Source of the DNA: Mesorhizobium loti | Lineage (GTDB): Bacteria; Pseudomonadota; Alphaproteobacteria; Rhizobiales; Rhizobiaceae | Direction of reading: 5' to 3' | DNA: 64,000 nucleotides | Assembly (NCBI RefSeq): GCF_003148495.1 | Contig: NZ_QGGH01000013.1 | Location: forward strand, 62,001-126,000 | Shown here: piece after piece, positions 40,890-50,332 of the stretch | How the letters are laid out: each line of letters starts with the position of its first letter | Numbering within the stretch: position 1 is the first letter of the stretch | Position numbers and translations under genes: made by a program | Notes under the pieces: model-generated | What the model was told of the DNA's origin: nothing | The model's database searches: none | Seen by the model: the letters and a program-made list of their open reading frames with translations, nothing else

Positions 40890-42458
40890 GTGATGGAAGA
40901 GGCGCACACGGCCCGTCGACCTTCTGTAGACGCACAACGCGTGCGCGCAGCTCAGTACGTGCGAATGTCTACTGACCGCCAGAGCTTCTCGATCGACAAT
41001 CAGAAGGATGCAATCCGCGCCTTCGCGGCTGCGATGAACTACGACATCGTAGCCACATACGAGGACGCTGGTCGCAGCGGCTTGAACCTTGAAGGTCGCG
41101 CCGGCTTGCAAAGGCTGTTGGCGGACGTCGAGACGAAGAACGCGGGTTTCGAAATCATCATCGTCTACGACGTGAGCCGCTGGGGGCGATTCCCGAACCC
41201 CGATGAGAGTGCGTCGTACGAGTACCGGTGTCGCGTTGCCGGAGTGCGAATTGAATACTGTGGCGAACAGTTTGCCAACGATGGCACCATCGCATCAGAC
41301 CTGCTCAAGGCAATAAAGCGCACCATGGCGGCCGAGCACAGTCGCGTGTTGTCGGTCAAGGTGTTTGCCGGCCAGTGCAGGCTCATTCAAATGGGATACC
41401 GGCAAGGAGGGTCGTCCGGCCTGGGCCTGAGGCGCCGGCTCATCGACCAGCATGGGCGCACAAAGACCATGCTCGCTCTCAAAGAGTACAAGAGCCTCCA
41501 GACGGATCGGGTCATCCTCGTACCTGGACCACCTGATGAAATTGCTACGGTGCGCTGTATCTATAATGAATATGTGAAGGGTGGTCGGACCGAGCTACAA
41601 ATTGCGCGGTCGTTGAATACCAAGGGAGTGGTCACCGATCTCAATCGATCGTGGAAACGCGAATCCATTCACCAGATACTCAGCAACGAAAAATATGTCG
41701 GCAACAACGTCTGGAATCGGCAGTCTTTCAAGCTCAAGCAAAGGAAGGTGACCAATGATACGACCAAATGGGTGCGCGCCGATGGTGTCTTTGAACCCAT
41801 TGTAGACCGCAAACTGTTCGAACGGGCTCAAGTCATAGCCGACGCCCGCTCATCTAAGATGGGCAACAATCAGATGTTGGTTGTGCTCGCCGAACTTCTG
41901 AAGAAGCGCGGTACCCTCTCAGGCCCGATCATTGACGCGGCGGCTAATTGTCCGCCAAGCAGCCGCTACAGGAAAAAATTCGGCAGTCTGCTGCGAGCCT
42001 ACAAGCTCGTTGGATACGATCCGTCTCAGAACTATCGGTTTCTTGATATCAGAAGGCGGCTTCGTGAGATCTTCGAAGAAGTCGTCCAAACGATAGTCGC
42101 GACCATTGAGCGGGCGGGCGGCTCTGCGGTGCGTCAGAGCGGTCTCGGCGTGCTTCGCGTCAATGATGAATTCACCGTATCCATTGCGATGGGTCGCTGT
42201 CGCAACACGCCATACGGCTATCCTCATTGGTTGGCCCCTGCGGAACGGGGTACCGCTGCGGACGTGAAAGTGGCCATCCGCATGAGCCCGGATAACCAGA
42301 CGATCCTGGATTATCTGATTGCGCCAGCAAATGAGATTGGTGGAAAACCCTTAAACCGCGCCTTGAACAAGAGACTGGAGTTCAACACTTTCTTCTTCAA
42401 ATCGCTGGATCCGCTGTTCGCCTTGGCCGAACGCAACGCCATCACGGCCGCTCGCTGA
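40890..42458 (+). CDS. Large serine recombinase
   Basis: A 522-residue site-specific recombinase. The resolvase domain has Y-V-R-M-S-T-D-R-Q with nucleophile Ser27, the D-V-S-R-W-G-R-F motif near residue 95, and K-R-T-M-A-A-E region; the recombinase domain follows (R-C-I-Y-N-E-Y then L-S-N-E-K-Y-V-G-N-N-V-W-N-R). The usual Cys-rich zinc ribbon is not evident; the C-terminal 200 residues (A-N-C-P-P-S-S-R-Y-R-K-K-F-G-S) are atypical. The stop overlaps the next ATG (TGATG). It forms an operon with two ParB-like genes, so recombination of a specific element is likely. Confidence 0.9.
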   Translation: MMEEAHTARRPSVDAQRVRAAQYVRMSTDRQSFSIDNQKDAIRAFAAAMNYDIVATYEDAGRSGLNLEGRAGLQRLLADVETKNAGFEIIIVYDVSRWGRFPNPDESASYEYRCRVAGVRIEYCGEQFANDGTIASDLLKAIKRTMAAEHSRVLSVKVFAGQCRLIQMGYRQGGSSGLGLRRRLIDQHGRTKTMLALKEYKSLQTDRVILVPGPPDEIATVRCIYNEYVKGGRTELQIARSLNTKGVVTDLNRSWKRESIHQILSNEKYVGNNVWNRQSFKLKQRKVTNDTTKWVRADGVFEPIVDRKLFERAQVIADARSSKMGNNQMLVVLAELLKKRGTLSGPIIDAAANCPPSSRYRKKFGSLLRAYKLVGYDPSQNYRFLDIRRRLREIFEEVVQTIVATIERAGGSAVRQSGLGVLRVNDEFTVSIAMGRCRNTPYGYPHWLAPAERGTAADVKVAIRMSPDNQTILDYLIAPANEIGGKPLNRALNKRLEFNTFFFKSLDPLFALAERNAITAAR

Positions 42459-43345
42459 TGGACGCCACCAACAGACCAATCTCGCTCCTGCGCCTGGACG
42501 CGATCAAAATTACCAACCCGCGCACGCGAGGCAAAAAATCCTTCCAGGATATTGTCGACAGCATCAAGAGCGTCGGCCTGAAGCGTCCCGTCACGGTGAC
42601 GAAAAGCGATGTCGACGAAGGCGCCTTCACGCACGATCTGGTGTGCGGCCAGGGGCGGATCGAGGCCTTCAGGCTGCTTGGCCAGACCGAGATTCCCGCC
42701 TTTGTGATAGAGGCAACCAAGGCCGAAGCGCTGGTTAAAGGGTTGGTGGAAAATTGTGCTCGCCGGTATCATACCGCCTATGACCTTCTTCGCGATATCG
42801 GTCGGCTGAAAGAAAGCGGCTATTCGGACGCCGGCATCGCAGCAAAGATCGGTCTTTCGACCGAATATGTCAGAGGGGTTGCACGCCTTCTGTCACAAGG
42901 CGAACAGCGCCTTCTGCGGGCCGTCGACTCCGGCCAGATCCCGCTGTCGGTCGCAGTCGATATTTCCACCGCCGACGAGCCCGGTATCCAAGCGGTTCTT
43001 CAGCTTGCCTATAAAAAGAACCAGCTGCGTGGTCATAAGCTTGTGATAGCGCGCCGCTTGATTGAGAACCGCCGCAGGCGGGGGAAAGGCCTGGGAACGT
43101 TCCTGCCAGATCGCACGAAGACTCCTTCAGCATCAGCATTGATCAAGGCTTTCAAAGCGGACACGGACAGAAAACGCATTCTTGTCCGGAAAGCGGACGC
43201 AACGCGAAACCGCCTGCTGTTTGTGACCCACGCCTTGCGGCAACTGATGGCAGAAGAGGCATTCCAGGACCTTCTTGCGGCGGAAGGACTGAACACCCTT
43301 CCACGAAACCTGGCGGCCAGGATCAGCAGAGTTGAGCCCGCATGA
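42458..43345 (+). CDS. ParB/RepB-like protein, first of a pair
   Basis: A 295-residue protein. Residues 1-95 are a ParB-type N-terminal domain (L-R-L-D-A-I-K-I-T-N-P-R, and L-V-C-G-Q-G-R-I-E-A-F-R-L-L-G in place of the ParB G-E-R-R-x-R-A box). Residues 110-150 form a helix-turn-helix (S-D-A-G-I-A-A-K-I-G-L-S-T-E-Y-V-R-G-V). The C-terminus is basic and resembles RepB-type partition proteins. Its stop and the next start overlap by ATGA. It is not accompanied by ParA or a RepC, so ordinary plasmid partition is unlikely. Confidence 0.82.
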   Translation: MDATNRPISLLRLDAIKITNPRTRGKKSFQDIVDSIKSVGLKRPVTVTKSDVDEGAFTHDLVCGQGRIEAFRLLGQTEIPAFVIEATKAEALVKGLVENCARRYHTAYDLLRDIGRLKESGYSDAGIAAKIGLSTEYVRGVARLLSQGEQRLLRAVDSGQIPLSVAVDISTADEPGIQAVLQLAYKKNQLRGHKLVIARRLIENRRRRGKGLGTFLPDRTKTPSASALIKAFKADTDRKRILVRKADATRNRLLFVTHALRQLMAEEAFQDLLAAEGLNTLPRNLAARISRVEPA

Positions 43346-44244
43346 CCACACAGCACCCTACAATTCAGGACATAAAATCCGCTTTTGAGCGCGATACAAT
43401 TCGCCTTCGGCTTGAAGACATCCAGCCGCTTCACCTGTTTACCGAAAGCGCCAGGGAAACTCCGAAATACCAACAGGTCAGGTCATCCGTTCGCGAGATC
43501 GGACTTGTGGAACTGCCCGTGGTCGCAAGGGACAAAGACACGCCGGGAAAGTACCTGCTGGTCGACGGCCACATGCGTATCGAGATCTTGCGCGAGATAG
43601 GCGCCACTGAGGTTGATTGTCTGGTGGCCAACGATGACGAGGCATTCACCTACAACAAACGGGTGAGCCGGCTCGCGACGATCCAGGAACACTTCATGAT
43701 CCTGAAAGCCATCGACAGCGGCGTCCCTGAAGAGACCATCGCGAGAACCCTGAATGTCAACATCGCCCAAATCAGGCTTAAAAAACATCTGCTGAAAGGG
43801 ATCTGTCGGGAAGCGGTCGACATGCTCAAGGACCGCTTCGTCCCGACCAACACATTCATCGAACTACGGAAGTTGGCCGCGGTGCGTCAGATCGAGGCGG
43901 CGCAACTGATGATCGCCATGAACAAATTCTCGATCAACTACGCAAAGTCCCTGGTCGGCGCGACCCCGCAGTCACAGCTTGCCGATACGTCGCAGCCGAA
44001 AAAGCTTGCCGGGCTGAGCGACGCGCAGATCGCATTGATGGAGAACGAGTCAACCAAACTCGATAAGGAATACCGGCTTGTCGAGGAGAGCTATGGATCT
44101 GACCATCTGGATCTGGTGGTGGCCACGGGGTATCTCAGCCGGCTGCTGGAGAACGCCCGCATTGTTCGATATCTTGCGCAGAGTTTCCCGGAGATTCTTT
44201 CTGAATTTCAGAAAATGACCAATGCTGCCCGAACGCCTGTCTAG
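43342..44244 (+). CDS. ParB/RepB-like protein, second of a pair
   Basis: A 300-residue protein. The N-terminal ParB-like domain has L-L-V-D-G-H-M-R-I-E-I-L-R-E-I-G at about residues 72-87, then a helix-turn-helix (E-E-T-I-A-R-T-L-N-V-N-I-A-Q-I-R). The C-terminal half resembles the RepB plasmid-partition domain (I-N-Y-A-K-S-L-V-G-A-T-P and Y-G-S-D-H-L-D-L-V-V-A-T-G-Y-L). It is diverged from the first ParB-like protein, so the two likely have separate roles or form a heteromer. Confidence 0.82.
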   Translation: MTTQHPTIQDIKSAFERDTIRLRLEDIQPLHLFTESARETPKYQQVRSSVREIGLVELPVVARDKDTPGKYLLVDGHMRIEILREIGATEVDCLVANDDEAFTYNKRVSRLATIQEHFMILKAIDSGVPEETIARTLNVNIAQIRLKKHLLKGICREAVDMLKDRFVPTNTFIELRKLAAVRQIEAAQLMIAMNKFSINYAKSLVGATPQSQLADTSQPKKLAGLSDAQIALMENESTKLDKEYRLVEESYGSDHLDLVVATGYLSRLLENARIVRYLAQSFPEILSEFQKMTNAARTPV

Positions 44245-44500
44245 CGTCTGCGAAGAGGCATTCCCACTGACAACGTCAGCAATCCGCCGGACATGAGGAG
44301 GATGCCTCCCTGCTGCTGGTTTTCCAGTGGGGACTTGGTAATGCCGCAACTCGGGGGGCGCATACCGAAACCCCAGCCTGTAGAAAACGGCGCCCATCTG
44401 CCACATCTATGCGCATTTCGGTGATCGGGCGCCCAAGAAAATGTTTATCTTTTTGCGTCACACTTGAGGCCCGTAAAATGGCAACTGTAGATAATAGTTC

Positions 44501-44770
44501 ATGCAAAGCGTTGTTAAGTTTTTGCCTGAAAAGGTGCACGGTAACAAGTTGACACTTGCCGTCTTCGTTTCTGCACTGATCATATGCGCTGTAGGCGGAT
44601 GGGCCTACTCCAGCGGTCATAGCGCTGGCCGGGTATCTCAATTGAGGGACCAGGTGTCGTCTTATAACCGGCGGATGGGCCTGGACGACAATTCGAACGG
44701 TTTGGGCCAAGTCATTCTTTGCCAGGAACTCGGCGGGATGCTCGACGAGTGTGAGAGGATCGGCCGGTGA
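44501..44770 (+). CDS. Hypothetical single-pass membrane protein
   Basis: An 89-residue protein: a TM helix at about residues 18-37 (L-A-V-F-V-S-A-L-I-I-C-A-V-G-G-W), then a charged region. Two Cys residues near the end (C-Q-E-L, C-E-R-I). No clear ribosome-binding site, and lower GC than neighbours. It follows the ParB-like gene by 256 bases and may belong to the same island. Confidence 0.5.
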   Translation: MQSVVKFLPEKVHGNKLTLAVFVSALIICAVGGWAYSSGHSAGRVSQLRDQVSSYNRRMGLDDNSNGLGQVILCQELGGMLDECERIGR

Positions 44771-45170
44771 CCCTATGTCCAACTCAGGGTGCCGGCTCGT
44801 ATGTAGCCCAGGGCTGACAGTTGGCCCGACTGGCGCCGACCTGCCCATTTCCAATAGCGGAGCCGTTTCGTTTCCGCTTGCCAAGGTCATCACGGAGAAG
44901 CGGCGCAAAGCGGCCCTTCAAAAGACGTTGCTGAGCTCAACCGAAACGCGTTTATAAGCGACTTGGCCTCTGCCCGGAAATCAACCGTTTTCAGGACATC
45001 GGCGAACTAGTCCCTCATTTGCCCTCGCTGAACGCAGTTTTCGTTCGGAAACTTATGTCGCGATATCAAATGTCTCGAAAACGCGCGGGGGACGGGTACT
45101 CAATGCAACCGTCGCCGCTCGATGAATCCAATGCAGCGTCATTAAACTCACCTCGTGCCATCGCGTCGAA
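44771..45170. other. No convincing gene
   Basis: Open frames here lack start signals or family-like sequence. Confidence 0.35.
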
Positions 45171-45401
45171 GTGGGCTGGGCCCGGGGTGAGACATTGCGG
45201 GCGCTGAAGCGGCTCATTGCCGCCGACAACATGACACAGAAAGAGAATGCCAAGACTGAAGCCGAGCTCGCGATCGCGCGTGCCATGGTACGCGCCGGCA
45301 AGCCGCTTTATCTTCATCTCAGTGCGTCCGCGACCAGCGCTGGCACCATGCCTGATCCCATCGAAAACGCCTTGCGACAAAAGATCGTCGAAGTTAGATA
45401 A
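45171..45401 (+). CDS. Possible small hypothetical protein
   Basis: A 76-residue frame from GTG 45171. The C-terminal part (K-T-E-A-E-L-A-I-A-R-A-M-V-R-A-G-K and P-D-P-I-E-N-A-L-R-Q-K-I-V) looks helical and coding, but the start is weak and the upstream sequence in frame is not protein-like. It may be the end of a disrupted gene. Confidence 0.35.
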   Translation: MGWARGETLRALKRLIAADNMTQKENAKTEAELAIARAMVRAGKPLYLHLSASATSAGTMPDPIENALRQKIVEVR

Positions 45402-45651
45402 CGCACTCCTCCGATGTCTGTAGCGGACACGGAGCACTGAAGCCCTTTGTCGAAGTCGTCTGGCGCCATTCCATCAAAAAAAGCCAACCGGAAGAAACCC
45501 TGACGTACTGGCCGCCTCCAGTATTTGCCTAACCGGCAAAGAAATGTCTTTCTAAACTTTGAGTAGGCGAACCAAGATTCGATTAAGTTCGCTCTGATAG
45601 CCTTGGCCAATCGGAAGCTTGGCCGATCGAGATTCCACCTTGCCATTTGCA

Positions 45652-48300
45652 ATGCAGCAGCGCTTCCGCACCTTGATGACCTGGACCAGTCTTCCGGCAG
45701 TGATTGCCCTCGTCGTGCTGTTGATCGCTGGATTTTTTGCCGACCATCAAAACAGCGTCGTTGCCGAGCAGGCAATGCGCGTTGACGTTGCGAAGGAGAT
45801 GAACCTCATCCGCGCCAATCTCGAGGGCAACGTCAATGGGGATCTCCAATTGGCGCGCGGCCTGATCGCGACGATCGTTACCGAACCGAATATGAGCCAA
45901 GCCCGCTTTGCCAAGCTGGCAGAGAGCATCTTTCGCGAGAAGACACATCTCAGAAACATTGGCGCGGCCCCTGGCCTGGTCATTTCGTTGATGTATCCGA
46001 TGGAAGGCAATGAAAAGGTCGTTGGACTGGACCTTAGTAAGGATGAAGAGCAGCGTGAAGCGGTACTTCGGGCACGCGATTCCAGACGACTGGTGTTGGC
46101 CGGACCAGTAGAACTCAAACAAGGCGGTCAGGCATTCATCGGGCGATTCCCCGTCTTCCTCGACCGTGACCGCCCAACCGAGACGTTCTGGGGCATAGTG
46201 GCTGCGGTAATCGACATTCAAAAACTGTACGAGGACAGCGGTCTTTTAGACAAGAAACTGCCGATCGAGATCGCCCTGACGGGAAAAGACTCTCTCGGCC
46301 AAAGCGGCGCGCGATTTTACGGTCCCGCGCACGTGATCGAAAGCAATCCCGTCACAGCCGAGGTGCGGCTGCCGACAGGATCGTGGCAGATTGCTGCTAT
46401 TCCCAAGGGTGGTTGGAGTGCTACGCCCCGCAACGCCTGGATTTTGCGACTGGCAATGCTCATCGGCGGCGCACTGGTCGTGGTTCCCATAGTCATTGCA
46501 GGGCGGCTTCTCGAGCAACGGCGTAAGCACTACGCCGATCTGCGCCGCAGCGAACGACGGCTTGCACAGCTTTCGGAGAGGCTGGAACTCGCGCTTGACG
46601 CCTCGCAAATTGGCGTCTGGGAGCAGGATCTCGACTCAGACATCATATTTTGGGACGACCGCCTGAACGAAATTTATGGAAAGCCGGCAGATGGCGAACC
46701 GAGGTCCTTCGAAGAGTGGTCAAGATCGATCCACATCGACGATCTTGAGCAGGCCAAGCTGGATTTCAAGCAAGGGATCGCGACGGGTCTGTACTCCTCA
46801 GAATATCGTGTCGTGCTTCCCAATGGAATTGTTCGACATCTTCGCGCGCGTGCCAAAAGTTACAGTGATGATACCAAGCACAAAATGGTCGGAGCAGAAT
46901 GGGACGTGACGGCGGATGTGGCCCTGACGCGGGAGTTGGAGCAAGCAAAGGACCTCGCCGAAACGAGAAATGCTGAGCTCGAGGCGGCGACGGCGCGCAA
47001 TGAGTATGCAGCGCTTCACGATACGCTGACCGGCCTTCCAAATCGCCGCTACCTCGACATCATGCTTGACAGCCACGCCGCCACAGGTTCAACCGCCGGC
47101 CGCGGCGCCGCGCTTCTGCATCTTGATCTCGATCGTTTCAAACAGATCAATGACACACTCGGCCACGCTGTCGGGGACGCCGTGCTGATCCATACCGCAA
47201 AGGTGCTGACATCGACTGTTCGGCCAGCCGATTTCGTTGCCCGAGTCGGAGGCGATGAGTTTGTCGTAGTCTGCAGCAGCGATATCTCGATTGACCAACT
47301 CAGCCAACGGGCCGATGGCATTCTACAGAGATTGCGACAGCCAGTGCCCTACAAAGACCACCAATGCCGTATCGGGGTCAGCGTCGGCATCGCGGTCGAT
47401 GCGGACGGTGCTGTCGACGGCCCGCGCCTGATGGTCAACGCGGACATAGCGCTCTACCGGGCAAAGAGCCGCGGACGCAATCGATATGAGTTCTTTACCC
47501 AAGATCTCCAGTCTGAGATCGTTCGGACCAAACGGGTCGCCGATGAGATCCTTGCAGGCCTGGAACGTAACGAATTCGTTCCCCATTACCAGCTGCAGTT
47601 CGACGCAAAAACACTGGAGGTTGCGGGCGTTGAGGCGCTCGCGCGCTGGAACCATCCGACCGGCGGACTTCAGACGCCGGCCGAGTTCCTGAAGATTGCG
47701 GAAGAGTTGGATGTCGTTGCGATTATTGACCGGCTGATACTCGAGCAAACCCTTCACGACTTTGATCAGTGGCAGAGAGCCGGGCTGCTGATGCCGCGCA
47801 CTTCTGTCAACGTCTCTGCGAGGCGGCTGCAGGATGAGGAACTGATCAACAGCCTGACGTCGCTTTCAATAAAACCAGGAACCCTTTCGTTCGAGCTTCT
47901 AGAGTCAATTTTTCTCGACGACAATGATGAGCTTATGGTCTGGAACGTCAACCAGATCAAGGAACTTGGTATCGACATCGAAATTGACGATTTTGGCACC
48001 GGCCACGCGTCGATTGTCAGCGTGATGAAACTTCAGCCGCGACGGCTGAAAATTGCACGCCAGCTAATCGGCCCAGTCGCCGAGTCAGCCCAGCAGCGAG
48101 AGGTCGTTCAATCGATTGTGCAGATTGGCAGATCTTTGGGAGTGGAAGTCATCGCCGAAGGTGTCGAGACGATGCGGCAGGCCGAGATCCTTAAGGATTT
48201 GGGCTGCGACATCCTGCAAGGCTATGGGCTGAGCCGGCCGGTGAGCGCACACGGCATCATGGAGTTCTTAAGCGGCCGTCGAAGGCGCACAGCATCCTGA
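45652..48300 (+). CDS. CHASE-PAS-GGDEF-EAL cyclic-di-GMP protein
   Basis: An 882-residue inner-membrane protein (ATG 45652; a TTG at 45619 would add 11 residues). One TM helix near residues 14-33, then a CHASE periplasmic sensor, a second TM helix near residue 280, a PAS domain (W-E-Q-D-L-D-S-D-I-I-F-W-D-D), GGDEF and EAL domains. The I-site is present (R-P-A-D, five residues before G-G-D-E-F), unlike in the protein at 27409-29622. E-A-L-A-R-W and D-D-F-G-T-G are intact, so both enzyme activities may occur. Confidence 0.93.
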   Translation: MQQRFRTLMTWTSLPAVIALVVLLIAGFFADHQNSVVAEQAMRVDVAKEMNLIRANLEGNVNGDLQLARGLIATIVTEPNMSQARFAKLAESIFREKTHLRNIGAAPGLVISLMYPMEGNEKVVGLDLSKDEEQREAVLRARDSRRLVLAGPVELKQGGQAFIGRFPVFLDRDRPTETFWGIVAAVIDIQKLYEDSGLLDKKLPIEIALTGKDSLGQSGARFYGPAHVIESNPVTAEVRLPTGSWQIAAIPKGGWSATPRNAWILRLAMLIGGALVVVPIVIAGRLLEQRRKHYADLRRSERRLAQLSERLELALDASQIGVWEQDLDSDIIFWDDRLNEIYGKPADGEPRSFEEWSRSIHIDDLEQAKLDFKQGIATGLYSSEYRVVLPNGIVRHLRARAKSYSDDTKHKMVGAEWDVTADVALTRELEQAKDLAETRNAELEAATARNEYAALHDTLTGLPNRRYLDIMLDSHAATGSTAGRGAALLHLDLDRFKQINDTLGHAVGDAVLIHTAKVLTSTVRPADFVARVGGDEFVVVCSSDISIDQLSQRADGILQRLRQPVPYKDHQCRIGVSVGIAVDADGAVDGPRLMVNADIALYRAKSRGRNRYEFFTQDLQSEIVRTKRVADEILAGLERNEFVPHYQLQFDAKTLEVAGVEALARWNHPTGGLQTPAEFLKIAEELDVVAIIDRLILEQTLHDFDQWQRAGLLMPRTSVNVSARRLQDEELINSLTSLSIKPGTLSFELLESIFLDDNDELMVWNVNQIKELGIDIEIDDFGTGHASIVSVMKLQPRRLKIARQLIGPVAESAQQREVVQSIVQIGRSLGVEVIAEGVETMRQAEILKDLGCDILQGYGLSRPVSAHGIMEFLSGRRRRTAS

Positions 48301-48454
48301 GATCGACGCACATCGGCGACGAGTACGTCCACGGAAAGAGGATGACCGCAGCGGGCACTCGCATCCAATGAACAATCGGCAGGGTGCCTCCAAGGCGCTT
48401 ATTATGGACGGCGCTGGTGCATTGAGCCTATAGCGGCTGAAGCAGACTTTGTAG

Positions 48455-48700
48455 TGATTTCAGCGGACGCGCTCGGAGATTGGCCTCGCGATCCGCATGT
48501 TGCGATTGGCGATGGCGATGTGAATGGCTATCTCGTTCTGCTGCGACCCGAGGGTCCGGGACGCCAGGCATCCGCCGTTGATCCTCTTGACGCGTGAAAT
48601 TGCGGTTTCGAAGAGGGAGCGTTTGCCGTAACCGTGTCGCTTCTGCCAGGCCATTCGACCATGTCGCGCGATCTCGGCAGCATGACGTTCCCGCTCGCTG
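48455..48700 (-). pseudogene. IS5-family transposase relic
   Basis: The frame reads W-Q-K-R-H-G-Y-G-K-R-S-L-F-E-T-A-I-S-R-V-K (last part of the DDE domain with the catalytic Glu) and N-E-I-A-I-H-I-A-I-A-N-R-N. The N-terminal part is scattered over other frames upstream (up to about 48900) and no inverted repeats are visible. Confidence 0.65.
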
Positions 48701-49042
48701 CCGCCGTGAGGTTCGCCCTTGTCCGAGATCGATGGTCTGCACGGCGGTGCTGGATGGCAGAGCCGGCGGATTGGGTGACCTTATCAAGCGCCTCGGCGAC
48801 CTGACACTCGCCGAGGCATGTGGAAACATGAGCGGCTTTGTAATGGATCCGTCGTGGCATGAACTCAACAGGCGGTTGCGGAACGGCTTGATCGCGCCGA
48901 CTGACGAGGAAGGGAAGTCCTCCTGAATTGGCCCTGCTTTGCGCAAAGTCACAAAGCGTCTTTGCTTGACGCTGCACGCGAGGGCCAGGGAAAACACAGC
49001 GATCGACAGAGCGGTCAAGCCACTCGAACGCTTGCCGGGGAC

Positions 49043-50320
49043 CTAGACACTGAAAACAGGCATCCGGACATGCGCTGAGTGTCGGTAGGAAACCCGTTCC
49101 TCAAGGCCTTCGCAAACGACCCCTCGACCAAGCAGATGGCTCAGGGCGATCTCGGCGATCGTCGTCGCTAGCACAGCACTGGGGCAGGCATGCACGCCGG
49201 CGCCGAACTCCAGATATCGTCTGTTGTCGCGAAACATGTCGAAGCGATCAGGATCAGGATTGAGCGCCGGATCGCGGCTGGCCGCGGCCAAGGTGACGAT
49301 GATCATGTCATTCGCCTGCATCGCTTGCCCGGCGACGACGCCATCGCGGGCCACGAAGCGAAGGGTGCTGTGCGTTGTCGGATCGAACCGCAGCACCTCC
49401 TGAATAGCCTGCCCAAGCAGTGCGCGATCGCCACGGACAGCCGCCAACGCATCGGGATGGCGTGCCAGCGCGACAAGCGTCGAACCGATCAGCGCGGAGG
49501 TTCCGGCAAAGCCTTGCGCCATCAGCCCTATGCCGTTGGCGATCACCAGATCCGCATCCAACCGGCCTGAACGGGCCGCTTGCCGCGACAACGTGGCAAA
49601 GAGCGAACCGTCATCGTCGCGCAGAGCCTCAAGCATGCCGCGAAACAGGCCGAGAAGCTTGGCCGAACTGTCGGCCCCGGCTTGCAGAATGGCAGGGGTG
49701 AACTTGGGAACACCCGTAACAGCGGCCGTTGCAGCCGCGCCATAGTCGCCCATCCAGCGTGAGACGTCCGAAAAGCTGGCGGCTGGAATCCCGAGCAGGC
49801 TCATGATGATTTGTGCCGGCAAGGCAGAAACAAACCGGTTCAGCCGCTCGCTATCTTCCTCGGGTTTGATCGTTGCCGCCAGGTCCTTCGCCAGATCATT
49901 CGCGAGGTCAGTGACACGTCGTTCGTTCAAGCCTTCGAGCGTGGTCGTCACCGTGCTTTTCAACGGACAGTGAATCTCCCCATCGTTCATCCGCACGAGG
50001 CGGCTGAAAATCTCGGCGACAGGCGTACCGATCAGCGGCTCGGGCACCGGGCTGACCGCCGGCCTCGTCAGGCAAAGCGGGCTGGTCAGCACAGCGTTCA
50101 CCGCCGCCGCGCTGACGGCGACCCATGGTCCGGCCGGCCCCTCTCGATAAATCGGCTCGCCGGACACCAGGCGCGCATAGAAGGGATAGGGATCCGCGTG
50201 CGCCGCCGCTGCCCGCACGTGTGTGGGCTCATCGGTGACCATGCCGTTCGGCATGACCGAACCACGGCTCACTGTGTTGAGCGGGTCGGATGTGTCGGCA
50301 TTGTCCCGTGGGCTCACCAT
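49043..50320 (-). CDS. Divergent cytochrome P450
   Basis: A 425-residue P450. E-V-L-R-F-D-P gives the ExxR motif and F-G-A-G-V-H-A-C-P-S-A-V-L-A the haem-thiolate loop, where the Gly after Cys is Ser. The I-helix A-Q-G-F-A-G-T-S lacks the acidic residue and first Thr of the usual A-G-x-E-T-T, so oxygen activation may be altered (peroxygenase or non-standard chemistry; inference). GGAG precedes the ATG. It is last in an operon with a MetC-like enzyme (13 bases apart), a binding protein and a PEP-mutase-like protein. Confidence 0.88.
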   Translation of the reverse strand: MVSPRDNADTSDPLNTVSRGSVMPNGMVTDEPTHVRAAAAHADPYPFYARLVSGEPIYREGPAGPWVAVSAAAVNAVLTSPLCLTRPAVSPVPEPLIGTPVAEIFSRLVRMNDGEIHCPLKSTVTTTLEGLNERRVTDLANDLAKDLAATIKPEEDSERLNRFVSALPAQIIMSLLGIPAASFSDVSRWMGDYGAAATAAVTGVPKFTPAILQAGADSSAKLLGLFRGMLEALRDDDGSLFATLSRQAARSGRLDADLVIANGIGLMAQGFAGTSALIGSTLVALARHPDALAAVRGDRALLGQAIQEVLRFDPTTHSTLRFVARDGVVAGQAMQANDMIIVTLAAASRDPALNPDPDRFDMFRDNRRYLEFGAGVHACPSAVLATTIAEIALSHLLGRGVVCEGLEERVSYRHSAHVRMPVFSV

Positions 50321-50332
50321 GTCGAATCTCCT

